64,000 bases of DNA from Thalassoroseus pseudoceratinae (GTDB lineage Bacteria; Planctomycetota; Planctomycetia; Planctomycetales; Planctomycetaceae): NCBI RefSeq assembly GCF_011634775.1, contig NZ_JAALXT010000001.1, positions 124,001 to 188,000 of the forward strand. Reading direction: 5' to 3'. The notes beneath the pieces were generated by a model. That model was given only the letters and a program-made list of their open reading frames with translations. It did not search any database and had not been told where the DNA came from. This document shows positions 34,933-43,935 of the stretch, one piece after another. Numbering within the stretch: position 1 is the first letter of the stretch; every line of letters starts with the position of its first letter. The position numbers were made by a program, and so were the translations under genes.

Positions 34933-36738
34933 TTATTCCGCGCGGGCTTCGAGTTCTTCCCAACGGGCGTAGGCGTCTTGCAACTCGGTTTGGATAGCTT
35001 CTAATCGGTTTGAGACCTCCGCAACTTTGCCGCCGTCTTGACGGAAGAAATCCGGGTCGGTCATCGAGTTTTGCAATTCGGCCTGCTCGGTTTCGAGGGA
35101 TTCGATCCGTTGGGGAAGTTCTTCGAGTTCACGATTTTCTTTGAAGCTGAGTTTCTTCGGTTTGTCCTGCGGAGCCGATTTATTGGGCTTGGATTTCGAC
35201 TTTTGAGCGTTCTTCGGTTTGGCTTCCGCGGCGGTCTGATCTTTCTGAGCCCGTAACCAGTCATCGTAGCCACCGTCGTATTCTTTGAAACGTCCTTCAC
35301 CCTCGAACGCAAGGACGCTGGTGGCGACATTGTTCAAGAACGCCCGGTCGTGACTGACAAGCAACACGGAACCAGTGTAATCCACCAGCAAACTTTCGAG
35401 CAGTTCGAGCGTCTCGAAGTCCAAATCATTCGTGGGTTCGTCCAGGACAAGGACGTTCGATGGCTTGGTAAATAATTTCGCAAGCATCAAGCGATTGCGT
35501 TCACCTCCGGAAAGGAAACGCGCCGGGCTGCGGGCCCGTTCGGAGGAGAACAGAAAGTCGTGTAAGTACCCGATAATATGCCGAGACTTTCCCCCGATTG
35601 AAACCATCTCGGCACCGCCGCTGACGTTGTCTTGGACGGTTTTTTCTTCGTCAATCTGATTTCGCAGTTGATCGAAATACGCCACTTCCAGATTCGTGCC
35701 ATGCCGGATCGTCCCGGATTGCGGCTCAAGTTCACCAAGAAGCGTGCGGAGCAGGGTGGTTTTGCCACACCCGTTCGGCCCCAGCAAACCGATTTTGTCG
35801 CCACGCATCATCTTCAGCGATAGGTCTTGAATGATCGGTTTGTCGTCATATTGAAAATTGACGTCCTTCGCTTCGAGCACCAGCCGACCGGATTTCTCGG
35901 CGTCTTGTACTTGAATCTTCGCGGTTCCGACAGCCGTCCGGCGAGCGGCACGTTGACGGCGGAGTTCCTGCAATGCTCTCACGCGGCCTTCGTTCCGAGT
36001 CCGGCGGGCTTTGATGCCGGTGCGAATCCAGGCTTCTTCCTGGGCCAGTTTCTTGTCGAAGAGTGCTTCCTGCTGCGCTTCTGCTTCGAGAGCGGCTTCT
36101 TTGCGTTTGACGAACGTGTCGAAATCGCAAGTCCAATCAAACAGCCGGCCACGCTCGAGTTCGACGATCCGAGTGGCGAGTTTCTGCATGAACACACGGT
36201 CGTGGGTGATGAAGATCAACGTGCCGGCAAATCGGCTTAGAAAATCTTCCAGCCAGGTGATCGACTCGACATCCAAGTGGTTCGTCGGTTCGTCGAGCAT
36301 CAGCACGTCTGGCTCAGTCACAAGAGATTGCCCGAGAAGCACGCGACGTTTCATCCCCGAGGAAATCGACTCGAACGGCATCTCGGGGTCGAGACCGAGC
36401 CAACCGATGATGCGTTCCATCCGGCTTTCGAGTTCCCAACTCGGGGTTTGATCGTTGGTGTTTTCCAAGCCGATCGCCACGATATCCCGAATTGAACCAC
36501 CGCGACCGGGTGGCACTTCTTGGATCATGCGGGCTGTTCGGAGGTTCTTCTGCCGTTTGACCTGTCCATCATGCGGTGTTGATTCGCCATCGAGGAGTTT
36601 GAGCAACGTCGACTTGCCCACGCCGTTACGGCCGAGCAGGGCAATCCGTTCGCCATGTTCGATCCGCATCGTTACACCCTCCAACAACGGGGGGCCGCCG
36701 TAACCGATCGAAACATCTTCCAATGTGAGCAAAGCCAT
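34933..36738 (-). CDS. ABC-F family ATPase (Uup-like)
   Basis: The protein has 601 residues with two ABC ATPase domains in one chain and no membrane segments. Domain 1: Walker A G36RNGVGKST, signature ISSGMKRRVLLGQ (degenerate) and VLMLDEPTNHLD. Domain 2: GPNGCGKTTLLRTLLG, LSGGERNRLMLAKL and VLVLDEPTNDLDFETLELLE. A long interdomain linker with EALFDKKLAQEEAWIRTGIKARRTRNEGR matches the P-site tRNA interaction motif region. The C-terminal charged coiled-coil (residues about 520-601) matches Uup, which binds DNA and acts in ribosome or replication-linked functions. It sits at the head of a minus-strand cluster with recO 48 bp downstream. Confidence 0.9.
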   Translation of the reverse strand: MALLTLEDVSIGYGGPPLLEGVTMRIEHGERIALLGRNGVGKSTLLKLLDGESTPHDGQVKRQKNLRTARMIQEVPPGRGGSIRDIVAIGLENTNDQTPSWELESRMERIIGWLGLDPEMPFESISSGMKRRVLLGQSLVTEPDVLMLDEPTNHLDVESITWLEDFLSRFAGTLIFITHDRVFMQKLATRIVELERGRLFDWTCDFDTFVKRKEAALEAEAQQEALFDKKLAQEEAWIRTGIKARRTRNEGRVRALQELRRQRAARRTAVGTAKIQVQDAEKSGRLVLEAKDVNFQYDDKPIIQDLSLKMMRGDKIGLLGPNGCGKTTLLRTLLGELEPQSGTIRHGTNLEVAYFDQLRNQIDEEKTVQDNVSGGAEMVSIGGKSRHIIGYLHDFLFSSERARSPARFLSGGERNRLMLAKLFTKPSNVLVLDEPTNDLDFETLELLESLLVDYTGSVLLVSHDRAFLNNVATSVLAFEGEGRFKEYDGGYDDWLRAQKDQTAAEAKPKNAQKSKSKPNKSAPQDKPKKLSFKENRELEELPQRIESLETEQAELQNSMTDPDFFRQDGGKVAEVSNRLEAIQTELQDAYARWEELEARAE

Positions 36739-36912
36739 ACGGATGCAAATCCAATCCAGAAATCGACAAATTGACGTGTCTTCCGAAATTTACGCAGTTC
36801 CGCCGCGAAACGGAAGTGGCGAGCAACACTCGACATGGTGGGAAATTGACGTTCGCCAAGTTAAAATCACAAATCCACCTTTCCAAACACCCTATTTTCA
36901 GAAAGTTTGCAC

Positions 36913-37629
36913 ATGCTTCCCACACGCAATTGGCTGCTTTGCCTCTCGTTGGTCGCTTGTCACGCCGTTGTCGCGACCGCTGATGACGGCATGATCTCGC
37001 TGTTCGACGGCAAGACGCTCGACGGCTGGACACAATACGGCGGCAAAGCCAAATACACCGCGAATGATGGTGTCATCGTCGGCACGTCGGTCCCGAACTC
37101 ACCGAACAGCTTCTTGGCCACCACCAAGAAATACGGTGACTTCATTCTGGAGTACGAATTCAAAGTTGACAATGAATTAAACTCCGGCGTGCAGATTCGG
37201 TCGAATGTGTACGACAAGCCCATGACCTACGATACCGGCAAAAAGAAAATCAAAGTCGGTGCCGGCCGCGTGCATGGCTACCAAGTGGAAATCGACCCTA
37301 ACAAACCGACCCGGCTCTGGGCGGGTGGCATCTACGATGAAGGCCGACGCGGTTGGCTTTACCCAGGCCAAAAAGGGGGCGACGGCAAAGCCTTCACCGC
37401 TCAAGGCCAGAAGATCTACAAGATGGACGGTTGGAACAAAGTCCGCGTGGAAGCCAAGGGCGATTCAATCCGCACCTACTTGAATGGCGAATTGCGAGCC
37501 GACTTCAAAGACGACATGACCCCGAAGGGTTTCATCGCATTGCAAGTTCACGGAGTGGGTGGTCGCAAAGATCCCCTGACGGCCATGTGGCGAAACATCC
37601 GCATCAAGCCGTTGGATCACGACGAATAA
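36913..37629 (+). CDS. DUF1080 (3-keto-disaccharide hydrolase-like) secreted protein
   Basis: The protein has 238 residues from the ATG at 36913; a TTG two codons earlier is rejected. Signal peptide NWLLCLSLVACHAVVATA. The mature domain has SLFDGKTLDGWTQYGG, GDFILEYEFKVDNELNSGVQ, ADFKDDMTPKGFIALQVH and RNIRIKPL, which is the concanavalin/laminin-G-like DUF1080 fold. Family knowledge: members are abundant in planctomycetes and some hydrolyse 3-keto-glycosides. Its last 26 nt overlap the end of the convergent YfhO-like gene. No operon partner is evident. Confidence 0.85.
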   Translation: MLPTRNWLLCLSLVACHAVVATADDGMISLFDGKTLDGWTQYGGKAKYTANDGVIVGTSVPNSPNSFLATTKKYGDFILEYEFKVDNELNSGVQIRSNVYDKPMTYDTGKKKIKVGAGRVHGYQVEIDPNKPTRLWAGGIYDEGRRGWLYPGQKGGDGKAFTAQGQKIYKMDGWNKVRVEAKGDSIRTYLNGELRADFKDDMTPKGFIALQVHGVGGRKDPLTAMWRNIRIKPLDHDE

Positions 37630-39823
37630 TCGTCTCGCGACCCGCACGCATCGTTTGAAGCGTCATCACGATCAACACACAGATTGTGGTGACGCTGACG
37701 ATGCCCCAGAATTTGAAACCCGGCGGTGTGTACCACATCTCTACGGTATGCTCGCCAGGTCCCAATGCCACACCCCGATGGACAACATTCACCGGTATCA
37801 ACGGGGTCGGTTGCCCATCGACCGTGGCCTTCCAGCCCGGCGAGATCAAATCGCTGACGATGAGATATCCTGGTGCGTCAAGTTTTGCACGGATTGTCAG
37901 TGAGTCTGGTGTCAATTCTTCGATCTGAGCAGGAGTGAATGGTTGCCGACTTTCGGCAGCGGAAAGCACGTCCTTGGCAACGATCACGTGACGACGCGGT
38001 TGGACCTTCGCGAGTAGGTCTGAAACCGATTCACCGGTGACCAGCTCTGTGTTTCCCAGAACGAACGCTCTCGGCAATGCGTCGGTGTTCTCCCAGATTT
38101 CATAGGCTAGTAAGCTAGCCGACGATCCCGCGAGAACGGTCTCCGGTCGCACCGTCCCGCGTTTCCGCAACTCCCAGCCCTCTGGGACACTGGGACCGCC
38201 CGCAGGTACGACCGCATAGCGAACCGCAAGCAGATCGAGAATATTGCTGCGGTATCGTGCCGGATAGGTCGGCAACAATCCGACGAGTTCTTCGTTTGGT
38301 GGATGAAGCGGGTTTAGTACGTCAATCAACAAGGCTGCTCGCATCAATGGCACTGGATCGTACGCGTGCACTTTGCCGATACCGTGGTTCCAAGCTTCCC
38401 GATCAGACAGCAAATTCTGATCGACAATCACCCGGCTGTCGTCATTACCTTCGAAACCAATCTTGTCTCTGAGAAACAACGCGATCTCACTGTCCGACCG
38501 GAAATCTTGGTTGGGTATAACCCTGGTGACCGCGTTGGCATGCCGAATGTTCTCCGTCATCACGACAAGGTAAACCAGACCAATCAAGCCCACAGCCAAT
38601 AGTCGACCAATTGACGGCTTTTTGGTCAATCGTTCCACAAATGTCTGCAACGTAAAACCGCCCAGGAGACAGACCAACAGCGAAACCCAAAACAAAAGCC
38701 GTGCCGGTCCCCGGAACATCGCGATTCCCGGAACGTACTTGAAGAAGATCATGAACAGCGGCGTTCGTGTGCCGGCGACAAAGACCAGACTAATGACCAA
38801 CGTCACAAACAGCCGCCGAACCATGGGATCGCGGAATCGCACAATTGGGCTCAACAGGGCTAATCCCGTCAGCAACACACCAAAGTGGAGGACGCTTTCC
38901 CAATAGAGAACACCAGGACCGTGGTAATCTGTCGGCCCGCCATGGACGAACGGGTTCCACAACTGCCATAGGCTTTCCAGGCCGATACTCAAGCCGGCCG
39001 CGGATTGAAGATCAACACCACTCGCACGGACCGCTTGGCGTGTGTAATTGTAGATTGGCCCCAACTCGACGGCGACGATTCCAATCAAGACACAACCGGT
39101 CAACGCCCAATTGCCGAATAGCTTCAGGGGTGATTGTTCGCCTCGCCAGGCACTCGGCAAGAGCACATCGCAAAGGACCCAAAAACTGAGAGTTAAAATC
39201 AGGTAGTACAATTCTTGTACGTGACCAGCGAAGAATGCCAGGGAGAAAATTCCCGCCAAGATCGGCACGCTCAAGCGACGACCTTCACGCATTCGCAGAA
39301 ACCCCAGCAACCCCCAAGGCAACCAAGCAGTGACGCAAATTTGGTTGTAATGGCCTTCCGCCAGATGGGCAATTAGGAATGGAGCCGACAAAAATGCGCA
39401 GCCGACCAGAACCGATACTCCCCAATTCCACTTCCACCAATTGCCGAGCGAGTACGCACCAAGCCCCCCGAAGATGAGATGCCCCACCATCATCCAACCG
39501 GGCAACCAGGTCGCGGTGGTGATGAGGTACAACCAGTTTGGCGGATAGAACATCGCCGACTGCGGGTTCCCCAACCAGGGGATGCCTCCCAAACCGTACG
39601 GGTTCCACATCGGCGGATGACCGGATTCCGTCCATCCAATTTTCAAGAAACTTCGCCACGGGATGAAGAATGCAGTGAGATCGTTGCGTCCGCCATTTTG
39701 CGGTCCGACAATAATGCCGGAGGGTTCGGCAACGAGGCGATGCATGCACGCCAACGCTGCGGCCGACAACACAACGACCGCGAGCAAATGGCGGAGCCAA
39801 TTCATTTTCTGATGCTTCGACAT
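37604..39823 (-). CDS. Large multi-pass membrane protein, YfhO-like
   Basis: The protein has 739 residues from the ATG at 39823, with GGA upstream; the TTG at 39862 is rejected. About 12 TM segments are visible in the first 470 residues, for example HLLAVVVLSAAALACMHRLV, LNFSWALTGCVLIGIVAV-type stretches and LARLLFWVSLLVCLLGGFTL. A soluble domain follows (about 500-700), and one more TM ends the protein (FWGIVSVTTICVLIVMTLQTM). The C-terminal domain contains SDLISPGWKATVDGQPTPLIPVN and GEHTVEMWYTP, the phrase typical of YfhO family proteins linked to lipoteichoic-acid or glycan glycosylation. Its 3' end overlaps the DUF1080 gene by 26 nt. Role unknown here. Confidence 0.8.
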   Translation of the reverse strand: MSKHQKMNWLRHLLAVVVLSAAALACMHRLVAEPSGIIVGPQNGGRNDLTAFFIPWRSFLKIGWTESGHPPMWNPYGLGGIPWLGNPQSAMFYPPNWLYLITTATWLPGWMMVGHLIFGGLGAYSLGNWWKWNWGVSVLVGCAFLSAPFLIAHLAEGHYNQICVTAWLPWGLLGFLRMREGRRLSVPILAGIFSLAFFAGHVQELYYLILTLSFWVLCDVLLPSAWRGEQSPLKLFGNWALTGCVLIGIVAVELGPIYNYTRQAVRASGVDLQSAAGLSIGLESLWQLWNPFVHGGPTDYHGPGVLYWESVLHFGVLLTGLALLSPIVRFRDPMVRRLFVTLVISLVFVAGTRTPLFMIFFKYVPGIAMFRGPARLLFWVSLLVCLLGGFTLQTFVERLTKKPSIGRLLAVGLIGLVYLVVMTENIRHANAVTRVIPNQDFRSDSEIALFLRDKIGFEGNDDSRVIVDQNLLSDREAWNHGIGKVHAYDPVPLMRAALLIDVLNPLHPPNEELVGLLPTYPARYRSNILDLLAVRYAVVPAGGPSVPEGWELRKRGTVRPETVLAGSSASLLAYEIWENTDALPRAFVLGNTELVTGESVSDLLAKVQPRRHVIVAKDVLSAAESRQPFTPAQIEELTPDSLTIRAKLDAPGYLIVSDLISPGWKATVDGQPTPLIPVNVVHRGVALGPGEHTVEMWYTPPGFKFWGIVSVTTICVLIVMTLQTMRAGRETIIRRDPTA

Positions 39824-39948
39824 GGAATCCGGGGGCGAGCGACGGTCTTCAAGGTGAGCCAAGCCCCCATGCTAAATTCGCGTCGGACTACTCGCGAGCA
39901 ATTTCCCGAGAATTCCCAAATCCTGGGAGCGTTGTGGTCAGAGTCATC

Positions 39949-39977
39949 CTGACAGACTTGGCCGGCGGTGGTATAAT
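39949..39977 (+). promoter_or_regulatory. Near-consensus sigma-70-type promoter of msrBA
   Basis: CTGACA (39949-39954), 17 nt, then a perfect TATAAT (39972-39977). Transcription would begin near 39984, about 38 nt before the msrB start at 40022. AAAGG at 40006-40010 then serves as the ribosome site. Confidence 0.65.
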
Positions 39978-40021
39978 TCCCCAAGTTTCATTTGCTAACC
40001 AGAACAAAGGATTTGTGAACG

Positions 40022-40561
40022 GTGCAAACGCGGGCATTTTTAATACTGATTGTGTTGGTCGTCATTCTGGCTGCGGGATGGAGTTGCGTGCGGATTTCCG
40101 CGAACCACGTCCCACAGACGACACCAACCGAAGAACTCGATTTCAACGTGGTCGACCAGAGCGATGACGAATGGCGTGACAAACTCACCGCCGAGCAGTT
40201 CTTCGTTCTTCGAGAAAAAGGAACGGAACCCTCGTTCAAGAACGCTTACTGGGATGAACACCGCTCGGGTGTTTATCACTGTGCTGGTTGTGATCTACCC
40301 CTGTATTCCAGCGACACAAAATACGAGTCCGGCACGGGCTGGCCGAGTTTTTATCAACCGATCGATCAGGACAACGTCGCGGAAGAAGTCGATTACAAGT
40401 TGTTCTTGCCACGTACCGAAGTGCTGTGTCGCCGCTGTGGAGGACACCTCGGGCATGTGTTTACGGATGGTCCGGAGCCGACAGGATTGCGGTACTGCAT
40501 GAATTCCGCCGCTCTCCATTTTCATCCCTCAGATTCGGCGGACGATGATGAATCTCAATAA
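40022..40561 (+). CDS. msrB: Peptide-methionine (R)-S-oxide reductase, membrane-anchored
   Basis: The protein has 179 residues from GTG at 40022, 11 nt after AAAGG. A hydrophobic N-terminus (AFLILIVLVVILAAGWSC) acts as anchor or uncleaved signal, so the enzyme faces the periplasm. The MsrB domain has LREKGTEPSFKNAYWDEHR, zinc Cys pairs CAGC and CRRCGG, GTGWPSFYQP and the catalytic Cys159 in RYCMNSAALHFHP. It reduces methionine-R-sulfoxide in proteins. The stop lies inside msrA by 17 nt (ATG at 40545), so the two stereospecific reductases are co-translated. A strong promoter precedes the gene. Confidence 0.93.
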   Translation: MQTRAFLILIVLVVILAAGWSCVRISANHVPQTTPTEELDFNVVDQSDDEWRDKLTAEQFFVLREKGTEPSFKNAYWDEHRSGVYHCAGCDLPLYSSDTKYESGTGWPSFYQPIDQDNVAEEVDYKLFLPRTEVLCRRCGGHLGHVFTDGPEPTGLRYCMNSAALHFHPSDSADDDESQ

Positions 40562-41255
40562 ACAAATTGTCTTCGGCAGCGTCGGACTTCTTGGAATGAT
40601 GGGTCTGATGTTGTCCGGTTGTGGAACCCATATCGAATCTCAAGAATCTGTCGCAGCTATGCCTGATCCCGAACCGCAAAACTCCGCTGAAAATGTTGAC
40701 CTTGCCGACGCCGAAACGGGTGAAATCGTGTTGGCGGGGGGGTGCTTTTGGTGTACTGAAGCGGTCTTCGAGGAACTGAAGGGTGTGAAATCCGTCGATA
40801 GTGGCTACTCCGGCGGGACCGAAGACAGTGCAGCTTACACGATGGTCTCGGCGGGACTAACAGATCACGCGGAATCAATTCGCATTCGGTACAATCCGGA
40901 GCAGATCAAGCTCGATCAGATTTTGGAAGTCTTCTTCCTCGTGGCACACGATCCAACACAGAAGAATCGACAGGGTGCCGATGTCGGTCGGCATTATCGC
41001 TCGGCAGTGTTCTACGCGAACGAGGCTCAAAAGCAAGTGGTGCAGAATTTTATCGATCAACTGCAGGCGAAGAACATTTTCGACGCCCCAATCGTTACTA
41101 CGCTTGAACCCTTAGAAGGTTTCTACGACGCGGAAGATTATCACCAGAATTACGCCAAGCTTCAAAGCAGCAACCCCTACATTCAGTGCGTCGCGATGCC
41201 GAAATTGGCCAAGGTTCGTGAGAAGTACAAAGATTGGCTGGCCGACGAGAAATGA
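40545..41255 (+). CDS. msrA: Peptide-methionine (S)-S-oxide reductase, lipoprotein form
   Basis: The protein has 236 residues; two ATGs (40545, 40548) stand side by side and either may start. The lipobox LLGMMGLMLSGC puts Cys26 at the membrane, so the enzyme is a periplasmic lipoprotein. The MsrA domain has LAGGCFWCTEAVFEELKGV with catalytic Cys67, SGYSGGTEDSAAYTMVSAGLTDHAE, LVAHDPTQKNRQGADVGRHYRS and FYDAEDYHQNYAKLQ. It reduces methionine-S-sulfoxide, complementing MsrB. The gene overlaps msrB by 17 nt. It ends 4 bp from the convergent histidine kinase gene. Confidence 0.94.
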   Translation: MMNLNKQIVFGSVGLLGMMGLMLSGCGTHIESQESVAAMPDPEPQNSAENVDLADAETGEIVLAGGCFWCTEAVFEELKGVKSVDSGYSGGTEDSAAYTMVSAGLTDHAESIRIRYNPEQIKLDQILEVFFLVAHDPTQKNRQGADVGRHYRSAVFYANEAQKQVVQNFIDQLQAKNIFDAPIVTTLEPLEGFYDAEDYHQNYAKLQSSNPYIQCVAMPKLAKVREKYKDWLADEK

Positions 41256-41259
41256 TCGA

Positions 41260-42942
41260 TCAGTCACGGACCGTCGCTGTGCTTCGTGGGAGCGTTAACT
41301 GAAAACACGCTCCTTGATCGACTGATTGATCGCAACGCAGATCGCCTCCCATTCGGCGTGCGAGTCGTTTGGATAATGCCAGACCAAGCCCGACTCCAGG
41401 CGCGGAGTGTGCCGCCTCGCTCGCGGATTTCGAGAAGGGCCGAAACAACCGCCCGACTTGTCGACGCGAGACGCCAGGACCGTAGTCCCGCACCGCGATC
41501 ACAACGTGATGACCATCACGACGGGCGGAAATCTCGATCTGCGAATTCATTGCATCGCCACCATATTTGCAAGCGTTGTCGACAAGATTGAACAGAATCC
41601 GTTCCACCGCGGCGGCGTCCGCAGAGATGTGCAATGGTTCCGAGTATGGCAGAAAAACCAAACGGCGGTCCGAACGAACCGCTCGTTCCTGAAGAGTCGA
41701 TTGCAGTCGCAGTAAGAAGTCTTCGACGCTGATTTCCTCCACGGCATCAGGACGACGTGTGTTCTCCAAACGGGCGTAAGACAACACGTTCTCTACGAGA
41801 TGCCCCAAACGCTCCGCTTCCACTCGCAACGTTTGCAGGTAGTGTTGTCGCTTCTCATCTGACGGAACCATGCCGTCTACAAGCATTTCTGTGTAAAGCC
41901 GAAATGTCGTTAGCGGGGTTCGCAGTTCGTGCGTTACGGCAGATACAAAGGCACCACGGCGTTCACTCAATCGGATGGCACAATACAACACCCAGCCGAC
42001 CGCAATAGCCGCAACAAGCCAACACCCCCAAGCGATTAACAGCGAGACTCTCAGTGGTGTCCAGACAGGCAAGATTTCGGTGGGCGGTAAACCGGGAGTC
42101 AGGCGAAGCGGCAACGCAGCCAATTGCAAACCATCTTCCGCGGTTCGTGAAGGGACCAGCTCGGCACTTGGCAGAAGATCGCGGATGTCGTCCAGCATTT
42201 GCGTTCGGATGGCCTCCCAATCGAGCCAACAACCCTGAACGAACTGTGCGCCACCACCGCTGACAGGTCGCACGAGCAGTAGCAAGCCATCTTGCCAAAC
42301 TCCTTGCATTGGCCCGAGAATTTCCAAGTCCTCCGGCGATTGTTCGGGCGAACGCATCGCGGGGGGCATTATCGTGGAATTGCTTTGCAAGACGTTTTGC
42401 GAACGTTTCCGGAATTCGTTCTGATTCCGCGTCACCTCCTGAGCGGCCAACTGCTGATAAGACGTATTCGCCTGTCCCAACAATGGTTCGGGGGGGGCGT
42501 TCTCGAATTGCTGGGGCAAAGGCGGCTCTTCGTCGCGGACAGCAAATTCATTCGGTGATTGATTCTGAATTTGCTCCAGGAAATCTTTGGATTCCACCGC
42601 CTCACAGAGAACATCGGGAATCTCGGCGGTGTCGGATTTTGGCGCATTCGGAAGGACGCAGAGGTACTTGTTTTCCTGCCGAAACTCGAACCGCAACTTC
42701 ACGAATTCAGTGGGTTCGGATCGCAGACGGTATGCACTCGCGGAACGTCCGCTTTCGCGGGCGATCAGTGGGACCAAGAACGAATCCATCCGCCACAACG
42801 CCAATCGGTTCGATTCCGATTGCCGTACCAAATCGCGTTCGGCCGATTCTAATTCCAACACCGTTTGACTGATCCACACCAACGCCGCCGTCACGACAGT
42901 CAGCGAGGCGAAGAAGCCACTCCACAGCAACCGCGAACGCAT
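41260..42942 (-). CDS. Sensor histidine kinase with large periplasmic domain
   Basis: The protein has 560 residues. TM1 lies at about 8-28 (GFFASLTVVTAALVWISQTV) and TM2 at about 300-325 (LLIAWGCWLVAAIAVGWVLY), bounding a periplasmic region of about 270 residues with no recognised ligand fold. HisKA has AVTHELRTPLTTFRLY with phospho-acceptor His338. The ATPase domain has LVDNACKYGG (N box), DYGPGVSRRQVGRLFRPF (G1/F) and GVGLGLALSKRLARRMGG (G2). It follows its response regulator with a TAATG overlap, so they form one two-component system. The signal cannot be read from sequence. Confidence 0.9.
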   Translation of the reverse strand: MRSRLLWSGFFASLTVVTAALVWISQTVLELESAERDLVRQSESNRLALWRMDSFLVPLIARESGRSASAYRLRSEPTEFVKLRFEFRQENKYLCVLPNAPKSDTAEIPDVLCEAVESKDFLEQIQNQSPNEFAVRDEEPPLPQQFENAPPEPLLGQANTSYQQLAAQEVTRNQNEFRKRSQNVLQSNSTIMPPAMRSPEQSPEDLEILGPMQGVWQDGLLLLVRPVSGGGAQFVQGCWLDWEAIRTQMLDDIRDLLPSAELVPSRTAEDGLQLAALPLRLTPGLPPTEILPVWTPLRVSLLIAWGCWLVAAIAVGWVLYCAIRLSERRGAFVSAVTHELRTPLTTFRLYTEMLVDGMVPSDEKRQHYLQTLRVEAERLGHLVENVLSYARLENTRRPDAVEEISVEDFLLRLQSTLQERAVRSDRRLVFLPYSEPLHISADAAAVERILFNLVDNACKYGGDAMNSQIEISARRDGHHVVIAVRDYGPGVSRRQVGRLFRPFSKSASEAAHSAPGVGLGLALSKRLARRMGGDLRCDQSVDQGACFQLTLPRSTATVRD

Positions 42943-43658
42943 TAACAGTCCTCCTGAGTGGCAACTTCGGGCACAATGAGTTCGTAGCCGCGACCGCGAA
43001 CCGTCCGCAGAATTGGGGACTCCGCGCCGCGATCTCGAAGCTTCTCCCGCAACCGGGCCACCTGCATGTCGATGGCTCGGGTGTTGAGCCCGCGAGGATC
43101 AATTCGCCAAACGTGCGACATGAGTTCCTCCCGCGAGATCACTCGCCCGGCGTGTGTGCGAAGATATCGCAGCAGATCCGCTTCGCGTTCGGTCAATTCC
43201 GCTTCGGTCCCGTCATCGAACTCCACAAGACCACGCTCGAAATCAATTGTTGCGTGAGGTAAGCACATTGGAACGTCGTGCGAGGAACGCTCCGGCGAAC
43301 GCCGCAAAACCGCTTCGACACGGGCAGTCAGTTCTCGAATGCTAAACGGTTTGACAACGTAGTCGTCCGCCCCGAGTCGCAGCCCGGCGACGCGATCGTT
43401 TTCGTCCCCGCGTGCGGACAGAATGATGATGGGAACCGTAGGGCGTTCGATCCGAACGGCCTTCAGGATGTCTAACCCACTCATTCCAGGCAACACAAGA
43501 TCGAGAACGAGCAGGTCGTAAACACATTCGAGAGCGAGCTTTAGACCGTGATCGCCACGTCCGGCTTCGAGAATCTCGAAACCGGCAAACTCGAAAGCGT
43601 CTACCAAACCACGCCGAATTGCCGGGTCGTCTTCGATGGTGAGAATTCGTAGCTTCAT
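42942..43658 (-). CDS. Response regulator, OmpR/PhoB family
   Basis: The protein has 238 residues from the ATG at 43658, chosen because the receiver domain starts at once; the frame extends to 43877 without support. The receiver has ILTIEDDPAI (acid pocket), D53 in LLVLDLVLPGMSG, and K103 in DDYVVKPFSIREL. The C-terminal winged helix has LTEREADLLRYLRTHAGRVISREELMSHVW (shown in two motifs: LTEREADLLRYLRT and ISREELMSHVWRID) and ARLREKLRD. It controls transcription on phosphorylation by the kinase encoded next. The stop overlaps the kinase ATG by one base. Confidence 0.93.
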   Translation of the reverse strand: MKLRILTIEDDPAIRRGLVDAFEFAGFEILEAGRGDHGLKLALECVYDLLVLDLVLPGMSGLDILKAVRIERPTVPIIILSARGDENDRVAGLRLGADDYVVKPFSIRELTARVEAVLRRSPERSSHDVPMCLPHATIDFERGLVEFDDGTEAELTEREADLLRYLRTHAGRVISREELMSHVWRIDPRGLNTRAIDMQVARLREKLRDRGAESPILRTVRGRGYELIVPEVATQEDC

Positions 43659-43935
43659 GAAATTGGACCTCACGGGAACACGTATCTCAAGTATAGACGA
43701 CAGCGGACCGGCAGACGTAACGACTGCGTAACAGCCTATGGACGTTTGAGAATGGACATTGGTTCCGAAAACCCGACTGTTCTCAAGAACAGACCGTGTT
43801 TGCTCGAATTTTCGTCTTGACCTACTGCCAAGAATCTGCGAGAAGCCCGCACCTCTCTCTCTACAGCAAAAACTCACTCATCTTTCGCGGACCGAGCAAG
43901 CACGTACTCTCGTGTAATGCGGTCGGGGTCTGAAC

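Noticed and set aside
43659-43877. N-terminal extension of the response regulator
   Set aside because: The receiver domain starts exactly at the ATG at 43658 and the extension has no domain.
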